From positions 1-9,459 of the forward strand of contig JBLGCB010000262.1 in NCBI GenBank assembly GCA_047617105.1: 9,459 bases of DNA, given 5' to 3'. The notes beneath the pieces were generated by a model that was given only the letters and a program-made list of their open reading frames with translations, was not told the origin of the DNA and ran no database searches. Source of the DNA: JABSOG01 sp047617105. Its GTDB lineage: Bacteria; Pseudomonadota; Gammaproteobacteria; Enterobacterales; Alteromonadaceae. Position numbers and translations under genes: made by a program. Shown one piece after another: positions 1 through 6,128 of this stretch (position 1 is the stretch's first letter; each line of letters starts with the position of its first letter).

Positions 1-9
1 CATTGTAAG

Positions 10-85
10 TGGTGGGCCATGATGGGCTCGAACCATCGACAAATGGATTAAAAGTCCACTGCTCTACCAGCTGAGCTAATGGCCC
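10..85 (-). tRNA. tRNA-Lys (anticodon UUU), copy 2 in transcription order
   Basis: Read on the minus strand this is a 76-nt cloverleaf. The 7-bp acceptor stem pairs GGGCCAT with ATGGCCC, and a D-arm (AGCTCAGCTGGTAGAGC) and T-arm (GGTTCGAGCC) are present. The anticodon loop is CTTTTAA with anticodon TTT at 50-52, which reads AAA and AAG lysine codons. CCA is encoded (10-12). It is identical to the copy at 192-267 and is probably processed from the same transcript, because no separate promoter is obvious in the 106 bases between them. Its transcription terminator would lie to the left of the window. Confidence 0.97.
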
Positions 86-191
86 GCTAACAATTTTCTC
101 ATTCTTTCCAGTCTTTTCTAAAGAAATACTGAGGTTATTCTACCTACTCTCTTTTCCAGCTTTTCCTTATGCCTTTAGGCTTAGAGAAAAG

Positions 192-267
192 TGGTGGGCC
201 ATGATGGGCTCGAACCATCGACAAATGGATTAAAAGTCCACTGCTCTACCAGCTGAGCTAATGGCCC
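192..267 (-). tRNA. tRNA-Lys (anticodon UUU), copy 1 in transcription order
   Basis: A 76-nt tRNA on the minus strand, identical base for base to the copy at 10-85, with the same acceptor stem, CTTTTAA anticodon loop (anticodon at 232-234) and encoded CCA (192-194). It is the first gene behind the promoter at 281-308, leaving a 5' leader of only about seven nucleotides. It lies 128 bp downstream of the cpoB stop codon. Two copies raise the dose of the lysine tRNA; the lysine-rich TolA next door is a coincidental heavy user. Confidence 0.97.
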
Positions 268-280
268 GAGAGCGATGCGT

Positions 281-308
281 ATAATACTGATTTCACGCAC
301 CATTGCAA
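281..308 (-). promoter_or_regulatory. Candidate sigma-70 promoter for the tRNA-Lys pair
   Basis: On the minus strand, -35 TTGCAA (303-308) is followed after 16 bp by -10 TATTAT (281-286). Transcription would start near 274, about 7 nt before the mature 5' end of the first tRNA. Upstream of the -35 (309-340) runs an A/T-rich tract with A7 and A5 runs on the minus strand, like the UP elements of stable-RNA promoters. It implies the tRNAs do not depend on the tol operon transcript. Both boxes match the consensus at 4 of 6 positions. Confidence 0.6.
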
Positions 309-395
309 ACTGTTTTTTTGAAATATTTCGTTTTTATGACGATTCGCTTAAAAAGCCCACAAACAGACGCTTAAACCAGCAAAACAACACCGACT

Positions 396-1142
396 TTAAC
401 CCTGCTTAAGCCGCTCGGCCGCCAACTTTGCTGACGTCGAACCGGGATATTCAGCCACTACTTTTTCAAAAAGCACCTTAGCCGCTGTTTTATCATTACG
501 CTTTAACGCAATCGCGCCAAGTTTTAACAATGCATCAGCACGTTTGTTTGAATCAGGGTAATAATTCACCACTTGATCAAACTGAGCTTTTGCGTCAGGG
601 TAATTGCCTTTATTAAACAATAACTGACCTAACCAGTAATACGCATTTGGCGCATAAGCAGATGTCGGAAAGTTAGTGATAAACGCTCTGAACTGTTTAA
701 CCGCTTCATCATAACGGCGATCTTTAAGTACCAGATTCACCGCAGCATCATAGGCTTCGTTTTCGCCGACAGTGCCGGTATACTCACCCACTTCTGCGCC
801 GACAGCTTCAGTCGCCGCAACTTCAGGTTGAGTGGTTTGTGGGGCTTGGTAACGATTTTCTAACTCCTGATAAAGCTCACGCTGACGCTCTACCAATTGT
901 TCGAGCTTATGACCGTGCTCCTCAGTCGCACCACGCAGTTCATTCACTTCTTCGAGCAAAGTATCCAGCTGTTGCTGAATACCTAGCTGTGATTGATTAC
1001 GCGCCTGCATTAGCCGTTCTAGTGTCGCCAAACGATCGTCCATCGTCGTCGTGCTCAGGTCGGTGACCGGGGCGTTGGCCGCGCTCACCACAGTACTACC
1101 GATGGCAAAACCAAAGGCCAGCACCTTTTTCAGCATTTTCAT
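396..1142 (-). CDS. cpoB: CpoB (YbgF), periplasmic coordinator of Tol-Pal and peptidoglycan synthesis
   Basis: A 248-aa periplasmic protein. Residues 1-24 are a signal peptide (MKMLKK, hydrophobic core, then ANA before PVTDL, matching the QA-PI junction of E. coli CpoB). Residues about 34-95 form a coiled coil (DDRLATLERL, ELRGATEEHGHKLEQLVERQRE), the trimerising, TolA-contacting part of the family. A linker rich in A, E, T and V follows, then about three TPR repeats from about 127 to the end, with markers YDAAVNLVL, YYWLGQLLFNKGNYPDA and LLKLGAIALKRND. E. coli CpoB is 263 aa. In E. coli it links PBP1B activity to Tol-driven constriction. It is the last gene of the operon, 40 bp after pal. 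The start ATG has only a weak AAGAG ribosome-binding site 9 nt upstream, inside the tandem repeat at 1151-1192. Confidence 0.95.
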   Translation of the reverse strand: MKMLKKVLAFGFAIGSTVVSAANAPVTDLSTTTMDDRLATLERLMQARNQSQLGIQQQLDTLLEEVNELRGATEEHGHKLEQLVERQRELYQELENRYQAPQTTQPEVAATEAVGAEVGEYTGTVGENEAYDAAVNLVLKDRRYDEAVKQFRAFITNFPTSAYAPNAYYWLGQLLFNKGNYPDAKAQFDQVVNYYPDSNKRADALLKLGAIALKRNDKTAAKVLFEKVVAEYPGSTSAKLAAERLKQG

Positions 1143-1150
1143 GACATTAT

Positions 1151-1192
1151 GCTCTTAGTAAACGGTTCTTAATAAACCGCTCTTAGTAGACA
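1151..1192 (-). repeat. Three tandem 14-bp repeats spanning the pal stop and cpoB leader
   Basis: Three adjacent units, read on the minus strand: TGTCTACTAAGAGC (1192-1179), GGTTTATTAAGAAC (1178-1165) and CGTTTACTAAGAGC (1164-1151). They differ at 2 to 4 of 14 positions. The first unit contains the last codons and TAA stop of pal; the last supplies the AAGAG upstream of cpoB. Because 14 is not a multiple of three, the three TAA triplets fall in three different reading frames. It looks like slippage duplication of a stop-codon segment. Confidence 0.85.
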
Positions 1193-1746
1193 AGGACGGC
1201 ACGACGGTTTTTCGCAAAACCCCCTTCAGTGCGTGATTTGTCTATCGGTTTTTCTTCGCCGTAACTGACCATTGAGATCTGGCTATTCGCCACACCCAAA
1301 GTCGTCAGGTATTTTCTAACAGACTTAGCACGACGTTCGCCCAAAGCGATGTTGTACTCAGGTGTGCCACGCTCGTCACAATGACCTTCGATCATGATTT
1401 TAACGTTAGGATTTTTAACCAAGAATTTGGCGTGGGCCGTTAGCATATCGGCATATTGATTGGTGACGTTATTTTTGTCATATTCAAAATACAATGTGTG
1501 CTGACTGCGCAATTGCGTTTCTTCTTGCTCTTGTCTGATTCTGATCTGTTCAGCTTCGCTCACAGTATCAACTTCAACGCCATTGCCACTGCCATTTTGG
1601 GTGTTGGCATTTTGTGTTGTGCCACCATTGTTTGAATTGGTATCGCCACCAGAATTGGTATCGCTGGTTGACGTTGAGCCACAAGCCGTTAAAGCCAAAA
1701 CAGGAATTGCAATCAGCAAACCTTTAAGTACTTTGTTCAGTTGCAT
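1183..1746 (-). CDS. pal: Pal, peptidoglycan-associated outer-membrane lipoprotein
   Basis: A 187-aa lipoprotein. The start is placed at the ATG at 1746, which gives MQLNKVLKGL, identical to E. coli Pal; an ATG 18 bp upstream would add MYKDLR, but the Shine-Dalgarno AAGGA lies within that extension at correct distance from 1746. The signal peptide ends in the lipobox L-T-A-C, so Cys22 is the lipidated residue. Residues about 23-56 are a low-complexity Asn/Gly/Ser/Thr linker. From about 80 comes the OmpA-C peptidoglycan-binding fold: TLYFEYDKNNV, then IEGHCDERGTPEYNIALGERRA, which holds the conserved Asp and Arg that bind the diaminopimelate of peptidoglycan, then ending in AKNRRAVLVY. Pal tethers the outer membrane to the wall and is the target of TolB and TolA. 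E. coli Pal is 173 aa; the excess is in the linker. Confidence 0.97.
   Translation of the reverse strand: MQLNKVLKGLLIAIPVLALTACGSTSTSDTNSGGDTNSNNGGTTQNANTQNGSGNGVEVDTVSEAEQIRIRQEQEETQLRSQHTLYFEYDKNNVTNQYADMLTAHAKFLVKNPNVKIMIEGHCDERGTPEYNIALGERRAKSVRKYLTTLGVANSQISMVSYGEEKPIDKSRTEGGFAKNRRAVLVY
1634..1664 (-). repeat. Short direct repeats inside the Pal linker
   Basis: A perfect 13-bp repeat (GAATTGGTATCGC on the plus strand) occurs at 1634-1646 and 1652-1664, with a period of 18 bp, so it adds six codons in frame. It encodes the two DTNS tetrapeptides of the linker. A similar repeat just downstream in the gene gives two TQN tripeptides. The linker appears to have grown by in-frame slippage. 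Confidence 0.75.
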
Positions 1747-1759
1747 CCTTAGATCCTTA
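1744..1759 (-). promoter_or_regulatory. Duplicated ribosome-binding site and start of pal
   Basis: On the minus strand two 8-bp units stand in tandem: TAAGGATC (1759-1752) and TAAGGATG (1751-1744); the second contains the pal ATG. The upstream AAGGA is about 7 nt before the ATG and is the functional Shine-Dalgarno. The second copy is too close to serve this start. This decides the start at 1746 over the ATG at 1764. Confidence 0.7.
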
Positions 1760-1868
1760 TACATTTATGAGTAAATAATTGTTAATTCGTCGCTGTTCAG
1801 CGCACTAATCTTGCACACACTAAATAACGACGTTAAATCGAATTCTTTTTAAAAAAGCTTCAAAAGCA
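1747..1868 (-). other. tolB-pal intergenic region with possible weak attenuator
   Basis: This is the longest gap inside the tol cluster (122 bp); other gaps are 40 bp or less. Two bases after the tolB stop, the minus strand has GCTT-TTG-AAGC followed by six T (1867-1851), a very short terminator-like hairpin with a 4-bp stem. Further on is a small inverted repeat, CGCTG-AA-CAGCG (1802-1791). A partial terminator or a separate pal transcript would fit the high abundance of Pal, but I cannot point to a convincing promoter here. Confidence 0.3.
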
Positions 1869-3248
1869 CTATAAAAACGGCGACCATGCGGGTGATTTAA
1901 CCTGCCCATCTGCCACTGGTAAACGTGCTTTAAACCTGCCATCGATGGATACTAAGGCTAACACCTGAGCATTACGATGCAGGGTACTATATATGATCAT
2001 TGAGCCATTGGGAGCAATGCTCGGTGATTCATCCAGTCTGGTTCTTGTCAGTACTGAAAAATCACCATTCTTCAATTCTAACTTGGCAATATGGTATTGA
2101 CCTTTGGTCCTATTAACCATCACTAATTGCTTGCCATCAGGGGTCATTGACCCACCTAAATTCATTTCACCATCAAAAGTTAGGCGCTTTGTCCGCCCGG
2201 TGGTTAAATCTACGCTATATAACTGCGGTTTTCCACCCCGTTCAGACGTAAATGTGATACTTTTTCCGTCCGGCGTCCACGAAGGCTCGGTATCGACCCC
2301 TCTATTGTTGGTGACTCTGCGTAAAGCCTTGGTTTGTAGCGTAATGATATAAATATCCGGGTTACCGTCTTTAGATAATACAATCACCATTTCTTTACCA
2401 TCCGGTGACCACTGTGGCGCACCATTAATACCACTAAATGAACTCAGCAAAGTTCTTTGCCCGGTATAGATATCCTGAATATAAATTTGCGCCTGACGAT
2501 TTTCAAAGGTCACATAAGCCAGTTTTGTCCCATCCGGTGACCAAGCAGGTGACATCAAAGGTTCGCTCGAACGCAACAGGCTTTTTTCATTTTCACCATC
2601 ATAATCTGCCACCACCAATTGGAAAGGTTTCGGTTGATTATCACGAACAATAACATAAGCAATACGAGTACGAAATGCGCCGCGCTCACCGGTCAGTTTT
2701 TCATAAACGATATCGCTGATACGATGACCGTATTGACGAAATTGACGGCTTGAAATCACCACCTGACGGGGAGATTCGAGTACGTGATCATTACTTTGCA
2801 CCAGTTCACCGTTGCTCAACATCTGCGCCTGGCCGCCAGTGATCTGCCCGCGTAACACGTCAATCAATTCAAATGTCACCATGTATTGGTCAATGGAGTA
2901 TTCTTTGATGCTACCCACCAACACCACTTCAACCCCTTCTGCGACCCAACTGGCATAATCCACTTCGCTGTCTTGCGACGGTTTTTGCGGCATATTGATG
3001 TCGGCAATCGGGTTAAATTTACCACTACGTCGTAAATCGGCGCTGATCACATCGACAATTCGTGGTGGCGGCGTACCAGTACCTTCAAATTTAAAAGGCA
3101 CCACACCAATCGGACGAGCGGTATCAATCCCTTCGGTAATAACAATTTCCAGCGCCGCATGGGCAAAGGTTGTTTGTAATAATATCCAGCAAAGCAAACT
3201 CGCTTTGGTGATGCTTTTTGCTCTAATTTTCAAGAACTGTTTAATCAT
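1869..3248 (-). CDS. tolB: TolB, periplasmic beta-propeller of the Tol-Pal system
   Basis: A 459-aa periplasmic protein from the ATG at 3248. A TTG directly before it also lies in frame, with a stop just upstream; the ATG is preferred because GGGA sits 8 nt before it. Residues 1-31 are a signal peptide, unusually basic and long, cut after F-A-H-A. Mature residues to about 165 form the alpha/beta N-terminal domain (ALEIVITEGIDTARPIGVVPF). The rest is a six-bladed propeller marked by repeated SPDG-type motifs: SPAWSPDGTKLAYVT, APQWSPDGKEMVIV, EPSWTPDGKSITFTS, GSMTPDGKQLVMV, SPSIAPNGSMIIYS and the closing SPAWSPFL. The propeller binds Pal; the mature N-terminus binds the TolA C-terminal domain in the E. 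coli system. It begins 15 bp after tolA. Confidence 0.97.
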   Translation of the reverse strand: MIKQFLKIRAKSITKASLLCWILLQTTFAHAALEIVITEGIDTARPIGVVPFKFEGTGTPPPRIVDVISADLRRSGKFNPIADINMPQKPSQDSEVDYASWVAEGVEVVLVGSIKEYSIDQYMVTFELIDVLRGQITGGQAQMLSNGELVQSNDHVLESPRQVVISSRQFRQYGHRISDIVYEKLTGERGAFRTRIAYVIVRDNQPKPFQLVVADYDGENEKSLLRSSEPLMSPAWSPDGTKLAYVTFENRQAQIYIQDIYTGQRTLLSSFSGINGAPQWSPDGKEMVIVLSKDGNPDIYIITLQTKALRRVTNNRGVDTEPSWTPDGKSITFTSERGGKPQLYSVDLTTGRTKRLTFDGEMNLGGSMTPDGKQLVMVNRTKGQYHIAKLELKNGDFSVLTRTRLDESPSIAPNGSMIIYSTLHRNAQVLALVSIDGRFKARLPVADGQVKSPAWSPFL

Positions 3249-3263
3249 CAACTAAATCCCGAT

Positions 3264-4256
3264 TCATATATCAAATGTAAGGTTAATATTTCTTAACTCA
3301 GAAAATACCGCTGGATCTTCAGAGACCGGCAATTTGCCCGCTTTTAATACTGCACTTTCAGCCGCGTTACACAGCCTTTTATCGCCGCTGAGTATCTTAA
3401 CACTGGTCACCAGACCGTTAAATGCCAATTTAATGTTCAACCGACAGGATTTACCTCTCATGGTTTCATCAATAATCAACCTCTGAGTGATCCGCTGGTG
3501 AATCAACGCTTTGTATTTATCCACTTCACCCAACACTTTCTTTTTATGGGCGGCATTACGAGACGCTTGTTCTTGTGCCATTTGGCGTGCGAGTTCTGCA
3601 TCTTGCTCGGCTCTTTCAATGGCTAATTTTTCTCGTTTGGCTTTTTCATCTTTTTTGCGTTTTGCTTCGGCGGCTTTTTTCTCTTTGGCCAGTTTTTCTT
3701 TACGCAGTCGATCCGCTCTGGCTTTTTCAGCAGACGCTTCTTCATCACGATGTTTTTTACGAATATCTTGTAAAGCTTTATCCGCAGCGACTTTTTCTTG
3801 TTGTTTGACCTTGGCTTGTGCTTCAGCTTGTTTGGCCTTGGCATTTTCGCGTTTTTGTTTTTGCTGCGCTTTTTTGGTCGCAGCAGCCGCATCTTTGGCC
3901 GCTTTATCTGATTTACGTTTGGCGTCTTTAGATTTTTTCGCTTCTCGATTCAATCGTTTTATGCGTTGTTTTTCGTTTTCACTGCTCTTTTTGGCCCTTC
4001 TGGCCCGCGCTTCAAGATCGGCCACCCGCTTCTCTTCGGCTTTCTTTTGATTGGCTTTTTCGGTTTTAATCCGTTTAACTTGTTTGGCAAGTTTGTCAGA
4101 ATCCACCGCCACAGAGGCAATCGGATCAACCTGAATCACTCTAGGTTTGGGTTTATCAGCAGCTTTAAAACTGACACTGGCCACCAAAGCCACGCCAATA
4201 AAGATATGCAAACCAAAAGATTTGATAAAAGCGAAAATGAAGTTATCGGTTACCAC
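3264..4256 (-). CDS. tolA: TolA, inner-membrane to outer-membrane energy transducer
   Basis: A 330-aa protein from a GTG start at 4256. GTG is the only reasonable start because an in-frame stop lies 18 bp upstream; GAG stands 9 nt before it. Residues about 6-30 are one transmembrane helix containing the Ser13-x3-His17 motif that TolA uses to engage TolQ-TolR. Residues about 45-240 are an extremely Lys/Ala/Glu-rich helical rod crossing the periplasm. Residues about 245-330 are the C-terminal domain (YKALIHQRITQRLI, SCRLNIKLAFNG, LTFDI), with Cys271 and Cys296 matching the disulfide pair of E. coli TolA domain III. E. coli TolA is 421 aa, so the rod is shorter here and lacks the Gly-rich hinge. 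It starts 22 bp after tolR. Confidence 0.96.
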   Translation of the reverse strand: MVTDNFIFAFIKSFGLHIFIGVALVASVSFKAADKPKPRVIQVDPIASVAVDSDKLAKQVKRIKTEKANQKKAEEKRVADLEARARRAKKSSENEKQRIKRLNREAKKSKDAKRKSDKAAKDAAAATKKAQQKQKRENAKAKQAEAQAKVKQQEKVAADKALQDIRKKHRDEEASAEKARADRLRKEKLAKEKKAAEAKRKKDEKAKREKLAIERAEQDAELARQMAQEQASRNAAHKKKVLGEVDKYKALIHQRITQRLIIDETMRGKSCRLNIKLAFNGLVTSVKILSGDKRLCNAAESAVLKAGKLPVSEDPAVFSELRNINLTFDI

Positions 4257-4278
4257 TATAGCGTTCTCAATTTATCCG

Positions 4279-4701
4279 TTATTTATCAGGAGTATCTGTC
4301 ATCAATCCAACAGATTGTGCACCCGCTTTATTCAGCACCACCATCAAGTCAATGATGCTTTTATAAGGTACATTGCCATCACCGTTAACCATTATAGGCG
4401 TTTGCGGCTCAACCGTTAAGTGTGCTGCGACTAACGTCATCACATCTTCCAAACTCAACGATTCGTCTTTGTTGTCTCCGATGGTCAGGTAATAGGTGCC
4501 GTCCGCTTTAATGGAGGCCACCAGCGGCGGTTTGGTGTCTTTGGACAAAGGTTCTGAATCTGCCTTAGGTAAGTCGACTTTCACCCCTTGGGTGATCAGC
4601 GGCGCGGTGACCATAAAGATGATCAGCAATACCAGCATCACATCAATGTAGGGGACAACATTAATTTCGGCAACAGGCCGACGGCGTTTTCTCGTATACA
4701 T
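4279..4701 (-). CDS. tolR: TolR, motor subunit of the Tol-Pal complex
   Basis: A 140-aa ExbD/TolR-family protein; E. coli TolR is 142 aa. A basic cytoplasmic N-terminus (MYTRKRRRP) leads into E-I-N-V-V-P-Y-I-D and a single transmembrane helix (about 17-37). Asp20 in that helix corresponds to the proton-carrying Asp23 of E. coli TolR. After TAPLITQGVKVDLPKA comes the periplasmic domain that dimerises and binds peptidoglycan, ending in AGAQSVGLMTDTPDK, the family's usual tail. The gene starts 11 bp after the tolQ stop; AAGG at the tolQ stop provides the ribosome-binding site, so translation is probably coupled. Confidence 0.97.
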   Translation of the reverse strand: MYTRKRRRPVAEINVVPYIDVMLVLLIIFMVTAPLITQGVKVDLPKADSEPLSKDTKPPLVASIKADGTYYLTIGDNKDESLSLEDVMTLVAAHLTVEPQTPIMVNGDGNVPYKSIIDLMVVLNKAGAQSVGLMTDTPDK

Positions 4702-4712
4702 CTGCTACCGCC

Positions 4713-5411
4713 TTACGCTGTTTTGCTCGCAGCCGACATGCTGGCCGCCTGACGATGAAGGATGTTTGAAAACTCTTCCATGAAGTTGCCATAGCTGTTT
4801 TCGAGTTTTTCGACCTTATGGGAGAAACGGTTATAAGCGATAACCGCCGGAATAGCCGCAAACAAACCCATTGCCGTGGCAATCAATGCCTCGGCGATAC
4901 CTGGTGCCACCATGGCTAAAGTCGCTTGTTGCACTTGACCCAGGGCGATAAATGAATTCATGATACCCCATACTGTGCCAAATAAGCCGATATAAGGGCT
5001 GATAGAACCAACAGTGGCCAAAAATGATAAGTTATTTTCGAGTACTTCAACTTCGCGAGATAAGGCAACCCGCATAGAACGGTGGGTGCCGTCGAGGACC
5101 ACATCAGGAGAACCGACATGGTGATTGCGCAGCCGGGAAAATTCTTTAAAGCCCGATTTAAACAGCGATTCTAGCCCGGTTTGATTGCTGGTTCTGGCGG
5201 CCACTTCGTTATAAAGTTTGGCTAAATCAATGCCAGACCAAAAACGATCTTCAAATTTTTTCGCTTGTTCTTCAGCATGTTTAAGCACTTTCATACGCTG
5301 AAAAATCATCGCCCAAGACGTCACTGACATACCAAGCAATATAAGCATCACCAGTTGAACCAACAGACTGGCTTCGAGGAATAAATCGAAAAAGGAAAGT
5401 TCAGGTGACAA
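4713..5411 (-). CDS. tolQ: TolQ, proton-channel subunit of the Tol-Pal motor
   Basis: A 232-aa ExbB/TolQ-family inner-membrane protein (E. coli 230 aa). No ATG or GTG suits the start. Two in-frame TTG codons exist: 5417 has GAGG only 3 nt upstream, while 5411 has it 9 nt upstream and gives a length before DLFLEASLLV close to E. coli, so 5411 is preferred. Numbered from 5411, TM1 is about 15-35, TM2 about 130-152 (ATVGSISPYIGLFGTVWGIM) and TM3 about 170-192 (GIAEALIATAMGLFAAIPAV). Threonines in GTVWG (146) and IATAMG (179) are the conserved polar residues facing TolR. A cytoplasmic loop holds FEDRFWSGIDLAKLY, as in E. coli. The start overlaps the end of ybgC by 11 bp, implying translational coupling. 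Confidence 0.95.
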   Translation of the reverse strand: MSPELSFFDLFLEASLLVQLVMLILLGMSVTSWAMIFQRMKVLKHAEEQAKKFEDRFWSGIDLAKLYNEVAARTSNQTGLESLFKSGFKEFSRLRNHHVGSPDVVLDGTHRSMRVALSREVEVLENNLSFLATVGSISPYIGLFGTVWGIMNSFIALGQVQQATLAMVAPGIAEALIATAMGLFAAIPAVIAYNRFSHKVEKLENSYGNFMEEFSNILHRQAASMSAASKTA

Positions 5412-5826
5412 TGTCAAGTACCTCGATAATATAAGACGGGAGTTTAATGGGTTTCATTTTTGCCAAATCAACACAGGCAACGGTAAAGCTGGCGGTGCAA
5501 ATGGTATGGGTTGAATCGTTTTGTTCAAGCTCAATATGTTGTTCAAACACCATACTCGCTTTTTTCAGCTGTGCAATGCGACATTTTACGATGAGTAGCT
5601 GGTTTAATCTGGCAGGTAACCGATTATCCATTTCGACACGGCGGACCACAAAACCAATGTTTTGTTGCATCAGTTCAAACTGGTCGACACCCAATTCTCT
5701 GAACCATTCAGTTCTGGCCCGTTCAAAAAATTTCAGATAGTTGGCATTATAAACAATACCTCCCGCATCGGTATCTTCATAATAGACCCGTACAGGTAAA
5801 CTAAATTGTGCTTTACTGACACTCAT
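5401..5826 (-). CDS. ybgC: YbgC, acyl-CoA thioesterase of the Tol-Pal operon
   Basis: A 141-aa hot-dog-fold thioesterase from the ATG at 5826; E. coli YbgC is 134 aa. The signature VRVYYEDTDAGGIVYNANYLKFFERARTEW covers residues 12-41, and Asp20 corresponds to the catalytic Asp18 of E. coli YbgC. Downstream FVVRRVEMDNRLPARL and VDLAKMKPIKLP match the family. The family hydrolyses acyl-CoA thioesters, and E. coli YbgC has been linked to acyl carrier protein and phospholipid enzymes. The frame stays open upstream to a TTG at 5937, adding a hydrophobic 37-residue stretch without family similarity; this is judged leader, not protein. The ATG has no clear Shine-Dalgarno (TTTATTTTC before it). It is the first gene of the tol cluster. 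Confidence 0.93.
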   Translation of the reverse strand: MSVSKAQFSLPVRVYYEDTDAGGIVYNANYLKFFERARTEWFRELGVDQFELMQQNIGFVVRRVEMDNRLPARLNQLLIVKCRIAQLKKASMVFEQHIELEQNDSTHTICTASFTVACVDLAKMKPIKLPSYIIEVLDIVT

Positions 5827-5909
5827 GAAAATAAACGACAACCACAAACGAATTAACAAATACGACTGAGGGACACTAATGCGCGACCACAGCCACTTAC
5901 AGGGGGTGT

Positions 5910-5937
5910 ATGTTAGCCCAATAGTGGCAAAGCGCAA
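5910..5937 (-). promoter_or_regulatory. Possible sigma-70 promoter of the tol operon
   Basis: On the minus strand, TTGCGC (5937-5932) and TAACAT (5915-5910) are spaced by 16 bp, with the start expected near 5903 and an mRNA leader of about 77 nt to the ybgC ATG. The boxes match the consensus at 3 and 4 of 6 positions, so this is a guess among several weak candidates. A promoter somewhere in this gap is expected, since ruvB ends 479 bp upstream. Confidence 0.3.
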
Positions 5938-6093
5938 ACTCTTATCTGCCTGATTAACAGAAATTTAGCAAGAATTAGGGAAAGGCGTGTTGCTAGGCCA
6001 AATAAAAGTTATGCAAAATCAAGCCAACTGGCTAAAAAACGTTCGTTTGAACTCGCATTAGCTATTTTAATCTGAATAATTAGAAAAATTCAT

Positions 6094-6122
6094 TTGTGGG
6101 GAACGACGATTGGCATTAAAAT
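6094..6122 (+). promoter_or_regulatory. Candidate promoter of the plus-strand small RNA
   Basis: TTGTGG (6094-6099) and TAAAAT (6117-6122) are separated by 17 bp. The -10 matches 5 of 6 consensus bases; the -35 matches only 3. Transcription would begin near A6129, just before the first hairpin of the candidate RNA. The position relative to the terminator gives a transcript of about 170 nt. Confidence 0.4.
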
Positions 6123-6128
6123 AGACTT

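Larger units (their letters stand above)
7..268. repeat. Pair of identical 80-bp direct repeats carrying the tRNA-Lys genes
   Basis: Bases 7-86 and 189-268 are identical over 80 bp. The identity covers the whole tRNA gene plus three bases past the 3' end and one base before the 5' end, and it stops immediately outside. The spacer (87-188) has no similarity to the flanks. This suggests an old tandem duplication whose spacer has drifted while selection or gene conversion kept the tRNA bodies equal. Recombination between the copies could delete one of them. Confidence 0.9.

Noticed and set aside
165..180. Small inverted repeat GCCT-TT-AGGC between the two tRNA genes
   Set aside because: A 4-bp stem with a 2-base loop is too tight and occurs readily by chance.
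330..395. Possible terminator of the tol operon between cpoB and the tRNA genes (GCTT-TTT-AAGC)
   Set aside because: The stem is only 4 bp of mostly A/T pairs and no clean U-tract follows on the minus strand.
839..1066. Plus-strand open frame of 75 codons opposite cpoB
   Set aside because: No ribosome-binding site or family resemblance; it lies wholly within the well-supported cpoB coding region.
3511..4050. A 179-codon open frame on the plus strand inside tolA, with two further long frames in the same stretch
   Set aside because: It is the antisense shadow of the Lys/Ala/Glu-rich rod of TolA; biased codons leave few stops on the other strand. The Ser/Leu/Phe/Ala-rich product has no recognisable domain and TolA itself is unmistakable.
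4661..4882. Minus-strand 73-codon frame across the tolQ-tolR junction
   Set aside because: Out-of-frame shadow of tolQ and the start of tolR; both neighbours have clear family motifs.
6040..6053. CGTTCGTTTGAACT resembles the terminator core CGTTCATTTGAACG at 6274-6287
   Set aside because: The similarity is limited to a short self-complementary core, has no U-tract and is explicable by chance.
6011..6061. Possible 16-codon leader peptide starting at the ATG at 6011
   Set aside because: No Shine-Dalgarno, no attenuator arrangement after it and no downstream plus-strand gene.
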